The notes below the pieces were generated by a model. That model made no database searches, had not been told where the DNA came from, and saw only the letters and a list, made by a program, of their open reading frames with translations. From the NCBI GenBank assembly GCA_016777325.1, contig JADHRQ010000001.1, positions 1 to 64,000 of the forward strand: a DNA stretch of 64,000 bases, in the 5' to 3' direction. Source of the stretch: Flavobacteriales bacterium (GTDB lineage Bacteria; Bacteroidota; Bacteroidia; Flavobacteriales; Flavobacteriaceae). A program made the position numbers and the translations under genes. This document shows positions 9,427 to 17,734 of the stretch, piece after piece. Position 1 is the first letter of the stretch. Every line of letters begins with the position of its first letter.

Positions 9427-11112
9427 CTAGTGACCTGGATTTTGAGATAAAGCACCCTCAGAAGAGTCAATAGCGTTTAGAGGTATAGGTAAAGTATTAT
9501 GCTTAGAAGAAACAGTATTTACTCTTGAAGCAAAAGGAGGAATTGTTCTTCCTTCATGCCCAATATATGTATTTAGTGTCTCAACCATATTACCCCATCT
9601 TCTTAGATCAAAAAGTCTGTGACCTTCCATTCCAAGTTCAATTCTTCTCTCGTGCCTTACAGCAGATCTAGCAGCAGATGCATCAGTCCAAGCTGAGTTA
9701 TATGTATCTATAACATAGTTAGGGCCAGAATCAGCTGTCGGTGAGTTCTTAGCTCTTGATCTAACTTGATTAACATAACCTCTAGCTTTTTCAAGATTAC
9801 CAGATTCAGCAGCAGCCTCAGCTGCCATTAATAAAACATCGGCATATCTAATAATGTGATAGTTTATACCTGTTCTCTGTTCTCCCCATCCACCTGTTCC
9901 TCTGTTGGAATCATCACCAGAAGTATAGAAGTTTTTCTTTGTCATATAAGGACCAGATATATCAGTAAAAGATGCTCTAATGTTTTCTTTTCCAGTAAAT
10001 ACACCAAAACCATTAAAATCAACACCTCTTCTAGCAATCGTATAATCAATTCTAGGATCTAAATTACCTGTGTGAGGAGTAAATGCATCACTTGACTCAA
10101 TACCTGCATCATTTGCAATATCGGAAGATGCCCAGTTAGCTAACGGAAGACCATTAGAATCTGTTTGGAAAGCATTAGCTAAGTTTTGAGTTGGTTGATA
10201 GAAACCACAACATAGACCACCAGTCATAGGACCAATAGGCATATTTAGTGTTCCCCCTCTATTTCCTTGAAAAGATTGACCACCATCTGAAGCATATTGA
10301 ATTGCAAATACCATCCCTGGACCATTTTCACCATCAGATCTCCAATTTGAGAAGTAGTCTAAAGCGAGTGAATAATCACCAGAGTTGATCGCTGATTCAA
10401 GTGAAGTTAGAGCCTCACTCCATTTATTTTGATGAAGTAATGCCTTTCCATGATATGAAAGCGCAGTAGATTTAATTGGTCTACCTGGCTCAGCATAATC
10501 ACCACCTCTTGAAGTTGGTAAATTTGCAGCGGCATAAGCAAAATCAGCTTCAATTTGACTCCATATTGGACCACTGTTTGGCTGGTTAAACTCACTTGCA
10601 GCAAAGTTTTCATCTGAGATGTAAGGCACATTCACCCATTTCTTTTGTAACTCAAAATTAAAGTGTCCTCTTAAAAAACGAGCTTGAGCCATCTCAACTG
10701 TGAATAAACTAGGATCTTCAGAAGTATTAATAAGATTAATTACTGAGTTTGATCTGTTTATACCAGCAAAAACTGCTCTCCAGTTATTATATATATAAGG
10801 ATTTGTTGTATCCCATGTATAGAGTTCTAATGCTAATAAGTCAGCTTGATCACCATCAGTTGATCCTTTATGAGCATCATCAGATAGAACATCCAACCAC
10901 CAGTTATCTCCACTTACGTGCCAGTCATCTCCATGTCCCTGACGGATACCGTCAAGCATAGAGTATGCACCAACAAGCAATAGGTCAACACCAGTTGCAT
11001 TCTGTAGAGAAGCATCACTTAATGCACCTACAGGATTAATGTCTGTAAAATCATCAGAACACGATACTAGAAGTAACGAGGCTGATAAAAAATATGTTAG
11101 AAATTTTTTCAT
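9427..11112 (-). CDS. SusD/RagB family outer-membrane glycan-binding lipoprotein
   Basis: This 561-residue partner of the SusC porin captures glycan at the cell surface. The signal ends at Cys18 (LLLVSCSDDF), followed by an acidic DDFTD segment of the kind that often directs surface exposure in Bacteroidetes. The N-terminal helical (TPR-like) half and the C-terminal RagB/SusD domain are present. Typical family landmarks are VRSRAKNSPTADS, ERRIELGMEGHRLFDLRRWG and the C-terminal LPIPLNAIDSSE. It lies 18 bp downstream of susC and is clearly co-transcribed with it. The substrate cannot be read from sequence, but the nearby GH20 points to an N-acetylhexosamine-containing polymer. Confidence 0.96.
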   Translation of the reverse strand: MKKFLTYFLSASLLLVSCSDDFTDINPVGALSDASLQNATGVDLLLVGAYSMLDGIRQGHGDDWHVSGDNWWLDVLSDDAHKGSTDGDQADLLALELYTWDTTNPYIYNNWRAVFAGINRSNSVINLINTSEDPSLFTVEMAQARFLRGHFNFELQKKWVNVPYISDENFAASEFNQPNSGPIWSQIEADFAYAAANLPTSRGGDYAEPGRPIKSTALSYHGKALLHQNKWSEALTSLESAINSGDYSLALDYFSNWRSDGENGPGMVFAIQYASDGGQSFQGNRGGTLNMPIGPMTGGLCCGFYQPTQNLANAFQTDSNGLPLANWASSDIANDAGIESSDAFTPHTGNLDPRIDYTIARRGVDFNGFGVFTGKENIRASFTDISGPYMTKKNFYTSGDDSNRGTGGWGEQRTGINYHIIRYADVLLMAAEAAAESGNLEKARGYVNQVRSRAKNSPTADSGPNYVIDTYNSAWTDASAARSAVRHERRIELGMEGHRLFDLRRWGNMVETLNTYIGHEGRTIPPFASRVNTVSSKHNTLPIPLNAIDSSEGALSQNPGH

Positions 11113-11130
11113 AATTATTATTTATTGGGG

Positions 11131-14100
11131 TTAAAATTTAATATTTACACCAATTGACGATGTACTATTTGAAGGATACTGACCATCATACCATCCTAAT
11201 AGAAGAGAGCCTCCATTAGGAACATCAGGATCAAAACCATCAAAGTCTGTCAAGGTTAAAAGATTTGTACCGTTGTAATATATTCTTGCACTAGATGCTC
11301 CAAGCTTAGAAGTTAGAGAATCAGGAAGAGTATATCCAAGTTGAAGAGATCTTAATCTCACGTATGAACCATCTCTTATAAAGAAAGAGTTAGATGAAGT
11401 AAACTCATTATTTAAGATTGTTTCACTTAATGCAGGATAAGTTGCATCAGGATTAGAAGGAGACCAAGCATCTAATACTTTAGTACTTCTATTTGAGTTA
11501 AAGAAAGCTGGACTTTCGTAGTATAAAGCTGTATTGTCAAAAATGTCATTTCCAACTGATCCATTAACAAACATACTTAAATCCCAGTTTTTATATCCTA
11601 GGCTAAGGTTTACACCAAATAAAAAGTCTGGGTGAGGATCACCTATTTTAGTTCTATCATTATCGTTGATAACACCATCACCATTAACATCTTCGTATTT
11701 AAAACGACCTGGTGCAGCACCATCCTGAGTAGCATGTGCAGCTACTTCAGCATCATTTTGAAAAATACCTAAAACATTTCTACCATAAAAATATGCTATT
11801 GGTTCACCTACTGAAGTTCTTGATACTGATCCAACTCTATCACCAAACCCACTGAATGAGTCTGCGATAAGTTCTTTAACTTCATTTGAAGCTTTAGTTA
11901 TATTAGCAGAAAGATTATATCTCATACCAGATGAGGTTTGATCACCATAAGAAAGAGATAAATCAAATCCAGAAGACACAATCGAACCTAAGTTTGTAAA
12001 AGGCGCACTTGAGTCAATAGCAGTTGAGCTAATTTTATTTGTGTCTTCTCCAACTAGACCATTAGTCTCGTTCTTAAAAACATCAATAATAGCAGTAAGC
12101 TTATTATCAAAGAATCCCATATCAAAAGCAACATTCATTGCTGTCATTGTTTCCCAAGTTAAGTTAGGATTACCTTTTGAGATTAAAGTAGCTCCAGGAG
12201 AAGCTAAACCACTTCCTTGGAAGTTATAATATGCTATAAACTCATTTTGATCTGAAATATTTACATCTAAGTTTGAACCACCAATTTGTTGGTTACCTAG
12301 TTCACCATATGATAATCTTAATTTTAATATATCAAACACTTGACTGTCAAACCAATCTTCATTACTTAATAGCCAGAAAGCACTTGCTGAAGGGAAAACC
12401 GCATCAGAAGTTGCTCTAGCAAATCTTGAAGTATCATCTTTTCTAACTGTTGCAGTAGCACCATATTTTCCACCCCATGACCAGTTTGCTGTTGCAAACA
12501 ATGAGAATATTGAAGATGAATTTTGGCTAGCATAGCTTACAACAGGTGTTCCTGCACCATTACTCATTAAGTAAAAATCTGGAGATTCATATAGATAATC
12601 CGTTCTTAGAATTTGACTTCCTTTAAAATTTTGTTTTAAGGCCTCTGTTCCAACCAAAACATCTAGAGAGTGTTCACCAAATGTATTTCTATAATTTAAT
12701 GTATTAGTAACAGACCACTCATCTTGTCTAAAGTGTTGCTCTGTTAAGGTATTAACAGTTAAAGCCTCACCATGCTCAGGATTCAATGCTGTAAAGTATC
12801 TTCCATGAAGATCTCTCATTTGAATACCAGCAGCAGTTTTAAATCTAAGCTCAGGTGTTATTTCCCATTGAAGGAACATGTCACCAATTGCACGAAGATT
12901 TTTGTTATAATCATCTCTTGATCTGTAAAGCTCAGAAATTGGGTTATTATGAATACCTAATCTTGAAGCATTAGTGTAGGTTCCAGCAAAGTTACCATTA
13001 GTATCACGAACAGGTACAAGTGGTGAAGATCCTGTAGCTCTTTGAATTGGGTCATTCGGAGCAGTTGATTCTTTATCAAAAGTTACATTTAATCTAGATC
13101 CAACAATAATTTTATCTCCAATTTTAAATTCTGAGTTAAGTCTTGTGGATGCTCTTTCAAAGCCTGTGTGAACCATCACACCACCTTGATTAAGGTAATT
13201 AGCTGAAAGATGAAATCTACCAGTTTCAGAACCTCCAGATGCAGAAAGAGAAACTTGCTTTGTTTCAGCAGTTTCAAATAACTCATCTAACCAGTTAGTT
13301 CCACCAGGTTGAACCTGAGCTTGAGCGCCAACATATGCTTGACCACTTGGCATTGGAACATTCAAAAATGTAGGTATTTGTGGTGTGGATCCATTACCAT
13401 ATTGAGGGTGAGTTGGAGTATTTCCATCATTAAGAATACTCTGCCATGTCATATCAGCATGTTGCTGAAGATTTAACATATCAGGTTTTCTTGTAACCGT
13501 GCTTAAACCATAATTAGCATCAACCTCGAATGTATTAGCAGAATTATAATTACCTTTTTTTGTAGTTACAACTATAACACCATTTGATGCACGAGCACCA
13601 TATATAGCAGCTGAACCATCTTTTAGTACACTTATATTTTCAATATCTTTTGGATTTATATCTCTCATTACGTTTGCATCAGTAGTCTGAATTCCATCTA
13701 TAACATAAAGAGGGTTATTATCGTTGGTTGTACTATATCCACGGACTCTAACTATTGGAGCTGCACCAGGTGCACCACCAGAGATAACTTGAACACCAGC
13801 AACTCTTCCTTGAAGAGCTTCAGCTGAGTTAGTTACTTGAGTCTTGAAGGCCTCATCAGTATCTACTGTACCAATTGCACCAGATAAAGTTCTTCTTGAC
13901 TGAGTTTGATATCCAGACACAACAACTTCATCAAGAATATCGACACTTGCAGCAAGTGATATATTAATCATTGATTGAGTTCCAACTGTAATTGTTTGAG
14001 AAGAGAATCCCAAACTTGAAAAGGTCAACTGATCTCCAGATGACGCGTTTATTTGATAATTACCATCAAAATCTGTTACAACACCAATATTTGTTCCTTC

Positions 14101-14223
14101 AACTACTATTGTAGCTCCGGGGATAGGGTTGTTATTTGCATCAGAAACACTACCAGAAATAGAGTTTTGAGCAAAAATTAGACTTGACGATAACATCAAT
14201 ACAACTAAAAAAGCGTTTTTCAT
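11131..14223 (-). CDS. SusC/RagA TonB-dependent outer-membrane transporter
   Basis: This 1030-residue outer-membrane barrel imports oligosaccharides using TonB energy. The order is a signal peptide ending near LIFAQ, a carboxypeptidase-regulatory-like domain (GSVSDANNNPIPGATIVVEG), a TonB-box-like stretch LDEVVVSGYQ, and the plug with VRVRGYSTTNDNNPLYVIDG. The beta-barrel ends with an aromatic C-terminus (IGVNIKF). No anti-sigma/FecR-type signalling extension is present at the N-terminus and no sigma/anti-sigma pair lies nearby, so regulation probably acts through the upstream region. That region (14224-14409) contains a palindrome and a weak promoter. The codons look somewhat less AT-extreme than in neighbours, which would fit high expression; I did not compute this. 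Confidence 0.96.
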   Translation of the reverse strand: MKNAFLVVLMLSSSLIFAQNSISGSVSDANNNPIPGATIVVEGTNIGVVTDFDGNYQINASSGDQLTFSSLGFSSQTITVGTQSMINISLAASVDILDEVVVSGYQTQSRRTLSGAIGTVDTDEAFKTQVTNSAEALQGRVAGVQVISGGAPGAAPIVRVRGYSTTNDNNPLYVIDGIQTTDANVMRDINPKDIENISVLKDGSAAIYGARASNGVIVVTTKKGNYNSANTFEVDANYGLSTVTRKPDMLNLQQHADMTWQSILNDGNTPTHPQYGNGSTPQIPTFLNVPMPSGQAYVGAQAQVQPGGTNWLDELFETAETKQVSLSASGGSETGRFHLSANYLNQGGVMVHTGFERASTRLNSEFKIGDKIIVGSRLNVTFDKESTAPNDPIQRATGSSPLVPVRDTNGNFAGTYTNASRLGIHNNPISELYRSRDDYNKNLRAIGDMFLQWEITPELRFKTAAGIQMRDLHGRYFTALNPEHGEALTVNTLTEQHFRQDEWSVTNTLNYRNTFGEHSLDVLVGTEALKQNFKGSQILRTDYLYESPDFYLMSNGAGTPVVSYASQNSSSIFSLFATANWSWGGKYGATATVRKDDTSRFARATSDAVFPSASAFWLLSNEDWFDSQVFDILKLRLSYGELGNQQIGGSNLDVNISDQNEFIAYYNFQGSGLASPGATLISKGNPNLTWETMTAMNVAFDMGFFDNKLTAIIDVFKNETNGLVGEDTNKISSTAIDSSAPFTNLGSIVSSGFDLSLSYGDQTSSGMRYNLSANITKASNEVKELIADSFSGFGDRVGSVSRTSVGEPIAYFYGRNVLGIFQNDAEVAAHATQDGAAPGRFKYEDVNGDGVINDNDRTKIGDPHPDFLFGVNLSLGYKNWDLSMFVNGSVGNDIFDNTALYYESPAFFNSNRSTKVLDAWSPSNPDATYPALSETILNNEFTSSNSFFIRDGSYVRLRSLQLGYTLPDSLTSKLGASSARIYYNGTNLLTLTDFDGFDPDVPNGGSLLLGWYDGQYPSNSTSSIGVNIKF

Positions 14224-14249
14224 GTTAATTTAAGTTTAGTTTATTTTGT

Positions 14250-14281
14250 GCAATTTAAGTTAAAATATTGTTAAACTGCAA
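14250..14281 (-). promoter_or_regulatory. possible susC promoter (weak match)
   Basis: On the minus strand TTG (14281-14279) is followed after 21 nt by TAAATTGC (14257-14250). The spacing fits the Bacteroidetes -33/-7 pattern, but the -7 box is degenerate against TAnnTTTG. It lies about 27 bp upstream of the susC start. I could not find a better candidate. Confidence 0.35.
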
Positions 14282-14296
14282 GATTTTTTTAGTAAA

Positions 14297-14317
14297 AATT
14301 GTGATGTATTCACAATT
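14297..14317. promoter_or_regulatory. palindromic operator candidate upstream of susC
   Basis: There is a perfect 8-bp inverted repeat, AATTGTGA, 5-nt spacer TGTAT, TCACAATT. The core TGTGA/TCACA looks like a CRP/FNR-family half-site pair, but with a 5-nt spacer instead of the usual 6. It lies about 75-95 bp upstream of the susC start, just upstream of the possible -33 element, a suitable place for an activator or repressor. It is the only strong palindrome in the 255-bp susC/acylase gap. The rest of that gap is AT-rich with no other recognisable element except the divergent promoter. Confidence 0.45.
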
Positions 14318-14409
14318 AATTAACAATTATTAAGAATTTGGCAACTTAATCTCTATTGGTGACTTGATGAATGATAAATAATCTTAGTAAATGATAAAAC
14401 TATATTTTA

Positions 14410-14440
14410 TTTGATAAAAAGGATCTCATCAATACTTTTG
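14410..14440 (+). promoter_or_regulatory. Bacteroidetes-type promoter for microprotein and acylase
   Basis: TTTG (14410-14413), 19 nt, TACTTTTG (14433-14440) is an exact match to the Bacteroidetes sigma consensus TTTG-N19-TAnnTTTG. Transcription should start near 14445, leaving a leader of about 33 nt before the ATG at 14479. Confidence 0.75.
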
Positions 14441-14478
14441 CTTTGAGAAATAAATATCTTTAAAGAAAATAATCTATT

Positions 14479-14565
14479 ATGGAGTGGTACGAAAAAAACA
14501 GAAAAATAATTGTATTTGCATTACTATGCTACTTTTTATTTAGAGCACTAACCTATATATTATAA
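14479..14565 (+). CDS. 28-residue predicted membrane microprotein, coupled to the acylase gene
   Basis: The reading frame encodes 28 residues: a charged start (MEWYEKNRK) followed by one hydrophobic helix (IIVFALLCYFLFRALTYIL). Its TAA stop shares one base with the ATG of the acylase gene (TAATG at 14563-14567), the classic arrangement for translational coupling. A good promoter ends 38 bp upstream of its ATG, so this is the first frame on the transcript. It could be a real membrane peptide or a short leader that only delivers ribosomes to the acylase. I recognise no homologue, and its small size limits certainty. Confidence 0.6.
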   Translation: MEWYEKNRKIIVFALLCYFLFRALTYIL

Positions 14566-16610
14566 TGAATAAAATATTTTATCTTATAATAGCAACATCA
14601 ATTGCTCACTCTCAGATTAAACCAAACAATATAGAAATTGTAAGAGATCAATTTGGAGTACCTCATATTTATGCTCAAACAGATGCAGAAGTTGCATATG
14701 GACTTGCATGGGCAAATGCTGAAGATGACTTCTCAACAATTCAGGAGGCTTATCTTGCAGGAAACGCAATGCTATCTAATCATATTGGTCTTAAGGGTGC
14801 TGCAGCTGATTTTATAACTCAGTTTATTGGCTCAAAGAGTTTAATTGAAGATAAAATTGAAGATATTTCTGAAGATTATATGGAAGTAGTAGAGGGATAT
14901 TCTCAGGGCTTAAATGCATACGCTAGAAATAACCCTGATAAAATACTGCATAAAAAACTCTTTCCAATTACTCCAAAAAAAATGTTGATGTATAGTCAAC
15001 TTCAACTTTTCATTTCAAATGAAGGAGCATACTGGGCTGGTAGGATATTGAATAATGACACACAAGATGATTTTTTAGATCAAAACCTAACTGGATCAAA
15101 TGTTATTGCAATGAACAGCAGTAAAACAAAATCTGGCGAAACTTTTTTAGCAATTAACACTCATCAACCCCTTGAAGGTCCTACATCATGGTATGAAGTT
15201 CACCTAAATAGCGAGGAAGGAACTAATATTATTGGCACAATGTATCCAGGTACACCTAATATATTAATTGGTGTAAATGAACATCTTGGGTGGTCTCACA
15301 CAGTCAATTACCCAGATAAAACTGATGTGTTTAAACTTAAAATGAAAAACAAGAAAAAATATATTGTTGATGACGAGGAATATGAACTAGAAAAATTGAA
15401 GGCAAAAATTACTGTTAAACTTCTTGGCATTCCTATTAAAATAAATCGAAAGTATTATAAAAGTATTTATGGCCCAACATTAAAAAACAAATCAGGATAT
15501 TATTCAATTAGAACCCCTACGCTTTTTAACATTAAAGCGTTAGAGCAATGGTGGAGAATGGGTAAGTCTAAAAATTTCACTGAATTCTATAATACCTTAA
15601 AGATGAAGCAAATTCCGGGTTTTAATATTGGATATGCTGATAAGTATGACACAATATTTTATATGTCAAATGGTATAATTCCCAAAAGAGCTGAAGGATA
15701 TAATTGGAAAGGAATTGTTCCAGGAGATACTAAAAAAACATTATGGACTGAGTATTATGACGTTGAGGATCTTCCTCAAGTAATTCAGCCAGATGCTGGT
15801 TTTATTTACAATGCAAATCACTCCCCTTTTAAATCTACAACATCGGAAGAAAACCCAAAAGAAGAAGATTACGATCAGAGAATGGGATATGAGACATACG
15901 ATAACAATAGATCAACTAGATTAATTGAATTAATCGAAAGCTATGATAAAGTATCATATGAAGATTTTAAAGATATTAAATACGATAATTCATTTCCATC
16001 AAAGTTCAATTATAATTTTATGAACATTAGTATTGTTGAAACATTAAAACTTAAAGAAGAAAATGATTTGTTTGAATTACTTGATATTATTCAGAAATGG
16101 GATAGAAAGGCAGATACTGACTCTCATGGCGCAGGAATTTACGGTATTCTGTATTATCAATTAGTTTGGAATTTTAGAAATGAAATTTATGAAAATGATA
16201 ATACCGTTAGTAAAGAAACACTACTATCAGCTTTAAGAGAAGTAAAACGATACTTATTTGATAATTTTGGATCAATTGATATTACTCTTGGAGACTTCCA
16301 AAAACTAGTTAGAGGGGATAAAGAAATTCCTATTTGGGGACTTCCTGATGTAATAACCGCTATGTCATCTAGACCCTATAAAGATGGTAAAAATAAGGTT
16401 ACTCAAGGTGAATCATATATTGGACTTGTAAGATTTAATGAAAAGGGACCTATTTTAGAAAGCATTATATCATATGGAAACTCTGATGATCCCGATTCAG
16501 ATCATTATACTGATCAGATGGAAAAATACTCAAAATTTCAGACTAAGAAGATGACTTTTGATAGAGATGAAATTTATAAAGAAGCTAAGAAAATTTATAA
16601 CCCTAACTAG
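14565..16610 (+). CDS. penicillin acylase family Ntn-hydrolase
   Basis: This 681-residue secreted amidase has a short signal (IIATSIAHSQ), then an alpha-subunit region starting EIVRDQFGVPHIYAQT. The autoprocessing site GSN lies at residues 177-179, with Ser178 the predicted N-terminal nucleophile of the beta subunit. The following SSKTKSGETFLAINTHQPL corresponds to the family's usual 'S.SRTASG.P.LAN.PH' region. Members cleave amide bonds in N-acyl amino acids, acyl-homoserine lactones or beta-lactams; the substrate cannot be predicted here, and quorum-quenching is only one possibility. The gene overlaps the upstream microprotein stop by one base and ends convergent with bshA, overlapping it by 4 bp. 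Confidence 0.92.
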   Translation: MNKIFYLIIATSIAHSQIKPNNIEIVRDQFGVPHIYAQTDAEVAYGLAWANAEDDFSTIQEAYLAGNAMLSNHIGLKGAAADFITQFIGSKSLIEDKIEDISEDYMEVVEGYSQGLNAYARNNPDKILHKKLFPITPKKMLMYSQLQLFISNEGAYWAGRILNNDTQDDFLDQNLTGSNVIAMNSSKTKSGETFLAINTHQPLEGPTSWYEVHLNSEEGTNIIGTMYPGTPNILIGVNEHLGWSHTVNYPDKTDVFKLKMKNKKKYIVDDEEYELEKLKAKITVKLLGIPIKINRKYYKSIYGPTLKNKSGYYSIRTPTLFNIKALEQWWRMGKSKNFTEFYNTLKMKQIPGFNIGYADKYDTIFYMSNGIIPKRAEGYNWKGIVPGDTKKTLWTEYYDVEDLPQVIQPDAGFIYNANHSPFKSTTSEENPKEEDYDQRMGYETYDNNRSTRLIELIESYDKVSYEDFKDIKYDNSFPSKFNYNFMNISIVETLKLKEENDLFELLDIIQKWDRKADTDSHGAGIYGILYYQLVWNFRNEIYENDNTVSKETLLSALREVKRYLFDNFGSIDITLGDFQKLVRGDKEIPIWGLPDVITAMSSRPYKDGKNKVTQGESYIGLVRFNEKGPILESIISYGNSDDPDSDHYTDQMEKYSKFQTKKMTFDRDEIYKEAKKIYNPN

Positions 16611-17734
16611 CTAATATTTAAAGCCTCATTATAAATCTTTTCATACAGAGGAATTACTTTTTTAATGTCATATTTTTTTGCATTCTCAAAAGCTTGTGTT
16701 CTATATTTTTTCTCCAGTGAGCTATCTGTTAAAATCTTAATTGCATTTTGAGCCATAGAATCAATATCACCAACATCACTAGTATATCCTGAATTTCCAT
16801 TTATATTCAAATCCTTTAAACCCCCTGCATTTGATGATATAACAGGTACCTTAAGCGCCATTGCTTCAAGAGCAGCAAGCCCAAAACTTTCTTTTTCAGA
16901 TGGTAATAAAAACAAATCAGATGAACATAATATTTCATCAACTTGATTTGTTTCACCTAAGAAGATAACTTTGTTTTTTAAATTATGTTTTCTAAGAAAT
17001 TCTTTTGCTTTTTTCTTATCAGGACCATCCCCTACCATTATCAATTTTGAATTGATTTTTTCATTAATTTTTTTGAAGATCTCTAAAACATCTTTAATTC
17101 TCTTTAATGGTCTAAAATTACTTACGTGAACTATGATTTTTTCATCCCCATCAGCTATCATATTTCTTTCACATAAGTTGTGTTTTTTATCATACTTATC
17201 TATATCAATAAAATTTGGAATTACTTTAATTTCTTTAGTTATCCCAAAGAACTCTCTTGTATCTTCCATTAGACTTTTGGAAACGCATGTGACAATATCA
17301 GATTTATTAATACTAAAAGTTACAGCAGGTTTATAAAAAGGATGATTTCCAACTAGTGTTATATCAGTCCCATGAAGAGTTGTAATTATAGGGATATTAT
17401 AACCATTTTCATTTAAAATTTTCTTTGCCATATAAGCTGCATATGCATGAGGAATTGCATAATGAACATGAAGAACGTCTATCTTATGCTTTGAAATAAC
17501 ATCAAATAACTTACTTGACAATGCTAGTTCATATGGTTCGTATTTAAATAAAGGATAATCAGGGACATTTACTTCGTGATAGTGAAGATTAGATGACAAT
17601 GCATCTAGTCTAACTGGTTGACTATAAGTTATAAAATGAACCTCATGACCTTTCTTAGACAACTCAATACCTAACTCAGTTGCTACTACACCTGAACCAC
17701 CAAAGGTAGGATAACATACTATTCCAATTTTCAT
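16607..17734 (-). CDS. bshA: N-acetyl-alpha-D-glucosaminyl L-malate synthase BshA
   Basis: This is a 375-residue GT4 glycosyltransferase for the first step of bacillithiol synthesis, joining UDP-GlcNAc to L-malate. The N-terminal MKIGIVCYPTFGGSGVVATELG and the segment HVHYAIPHAYAAYMAK are diagnostic for BshA. The nucleotide-sugar site contains the EX7E motif at E282-E290 (ESFGLAALE). It is the last gene of the long minus-strand operon and overlaps the upstream GH3 gene by 4 bp (stop/start). No bshB or bshC lies in the window. Bacillithiol is a known low-molecular-weight thiol in many Flavobacteria, which fits the redox proteins upstream. Confidence 0.95.
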   Translation of the reverse strand: MKIGIVCYPTFGGSGVVATELGIELSKKGHEVHFITYSQPVRLDALSSNLHYHEVNVPDYPLFKYEPYELALSSKLFDVISKHKIDVLHVHYAIPHAYAAYMAKKILNENGYNIPIITTLHGTDITLVGNHPFYKPAVTFSINKSDIVTCVSKSLMEDTREFFGITKEIKVIPNFIDIDKYDKKHNLCERNMIADGDEKIIVHVSNFRPLKRIKDVLEIFKKINEKINSKLIMVGDGPDKKKAKEFLRKHNLKNKVIFLGETNQVDEILCSSDLFLLPSEKESFGLAALEAMALKVPVISSNAGGLKDLNINGNSGYTSDVGDIDSMAQNAIKILTDSSLEKKYRTQAFENAKKYDIKKVIPLYEKIYNEALNIS

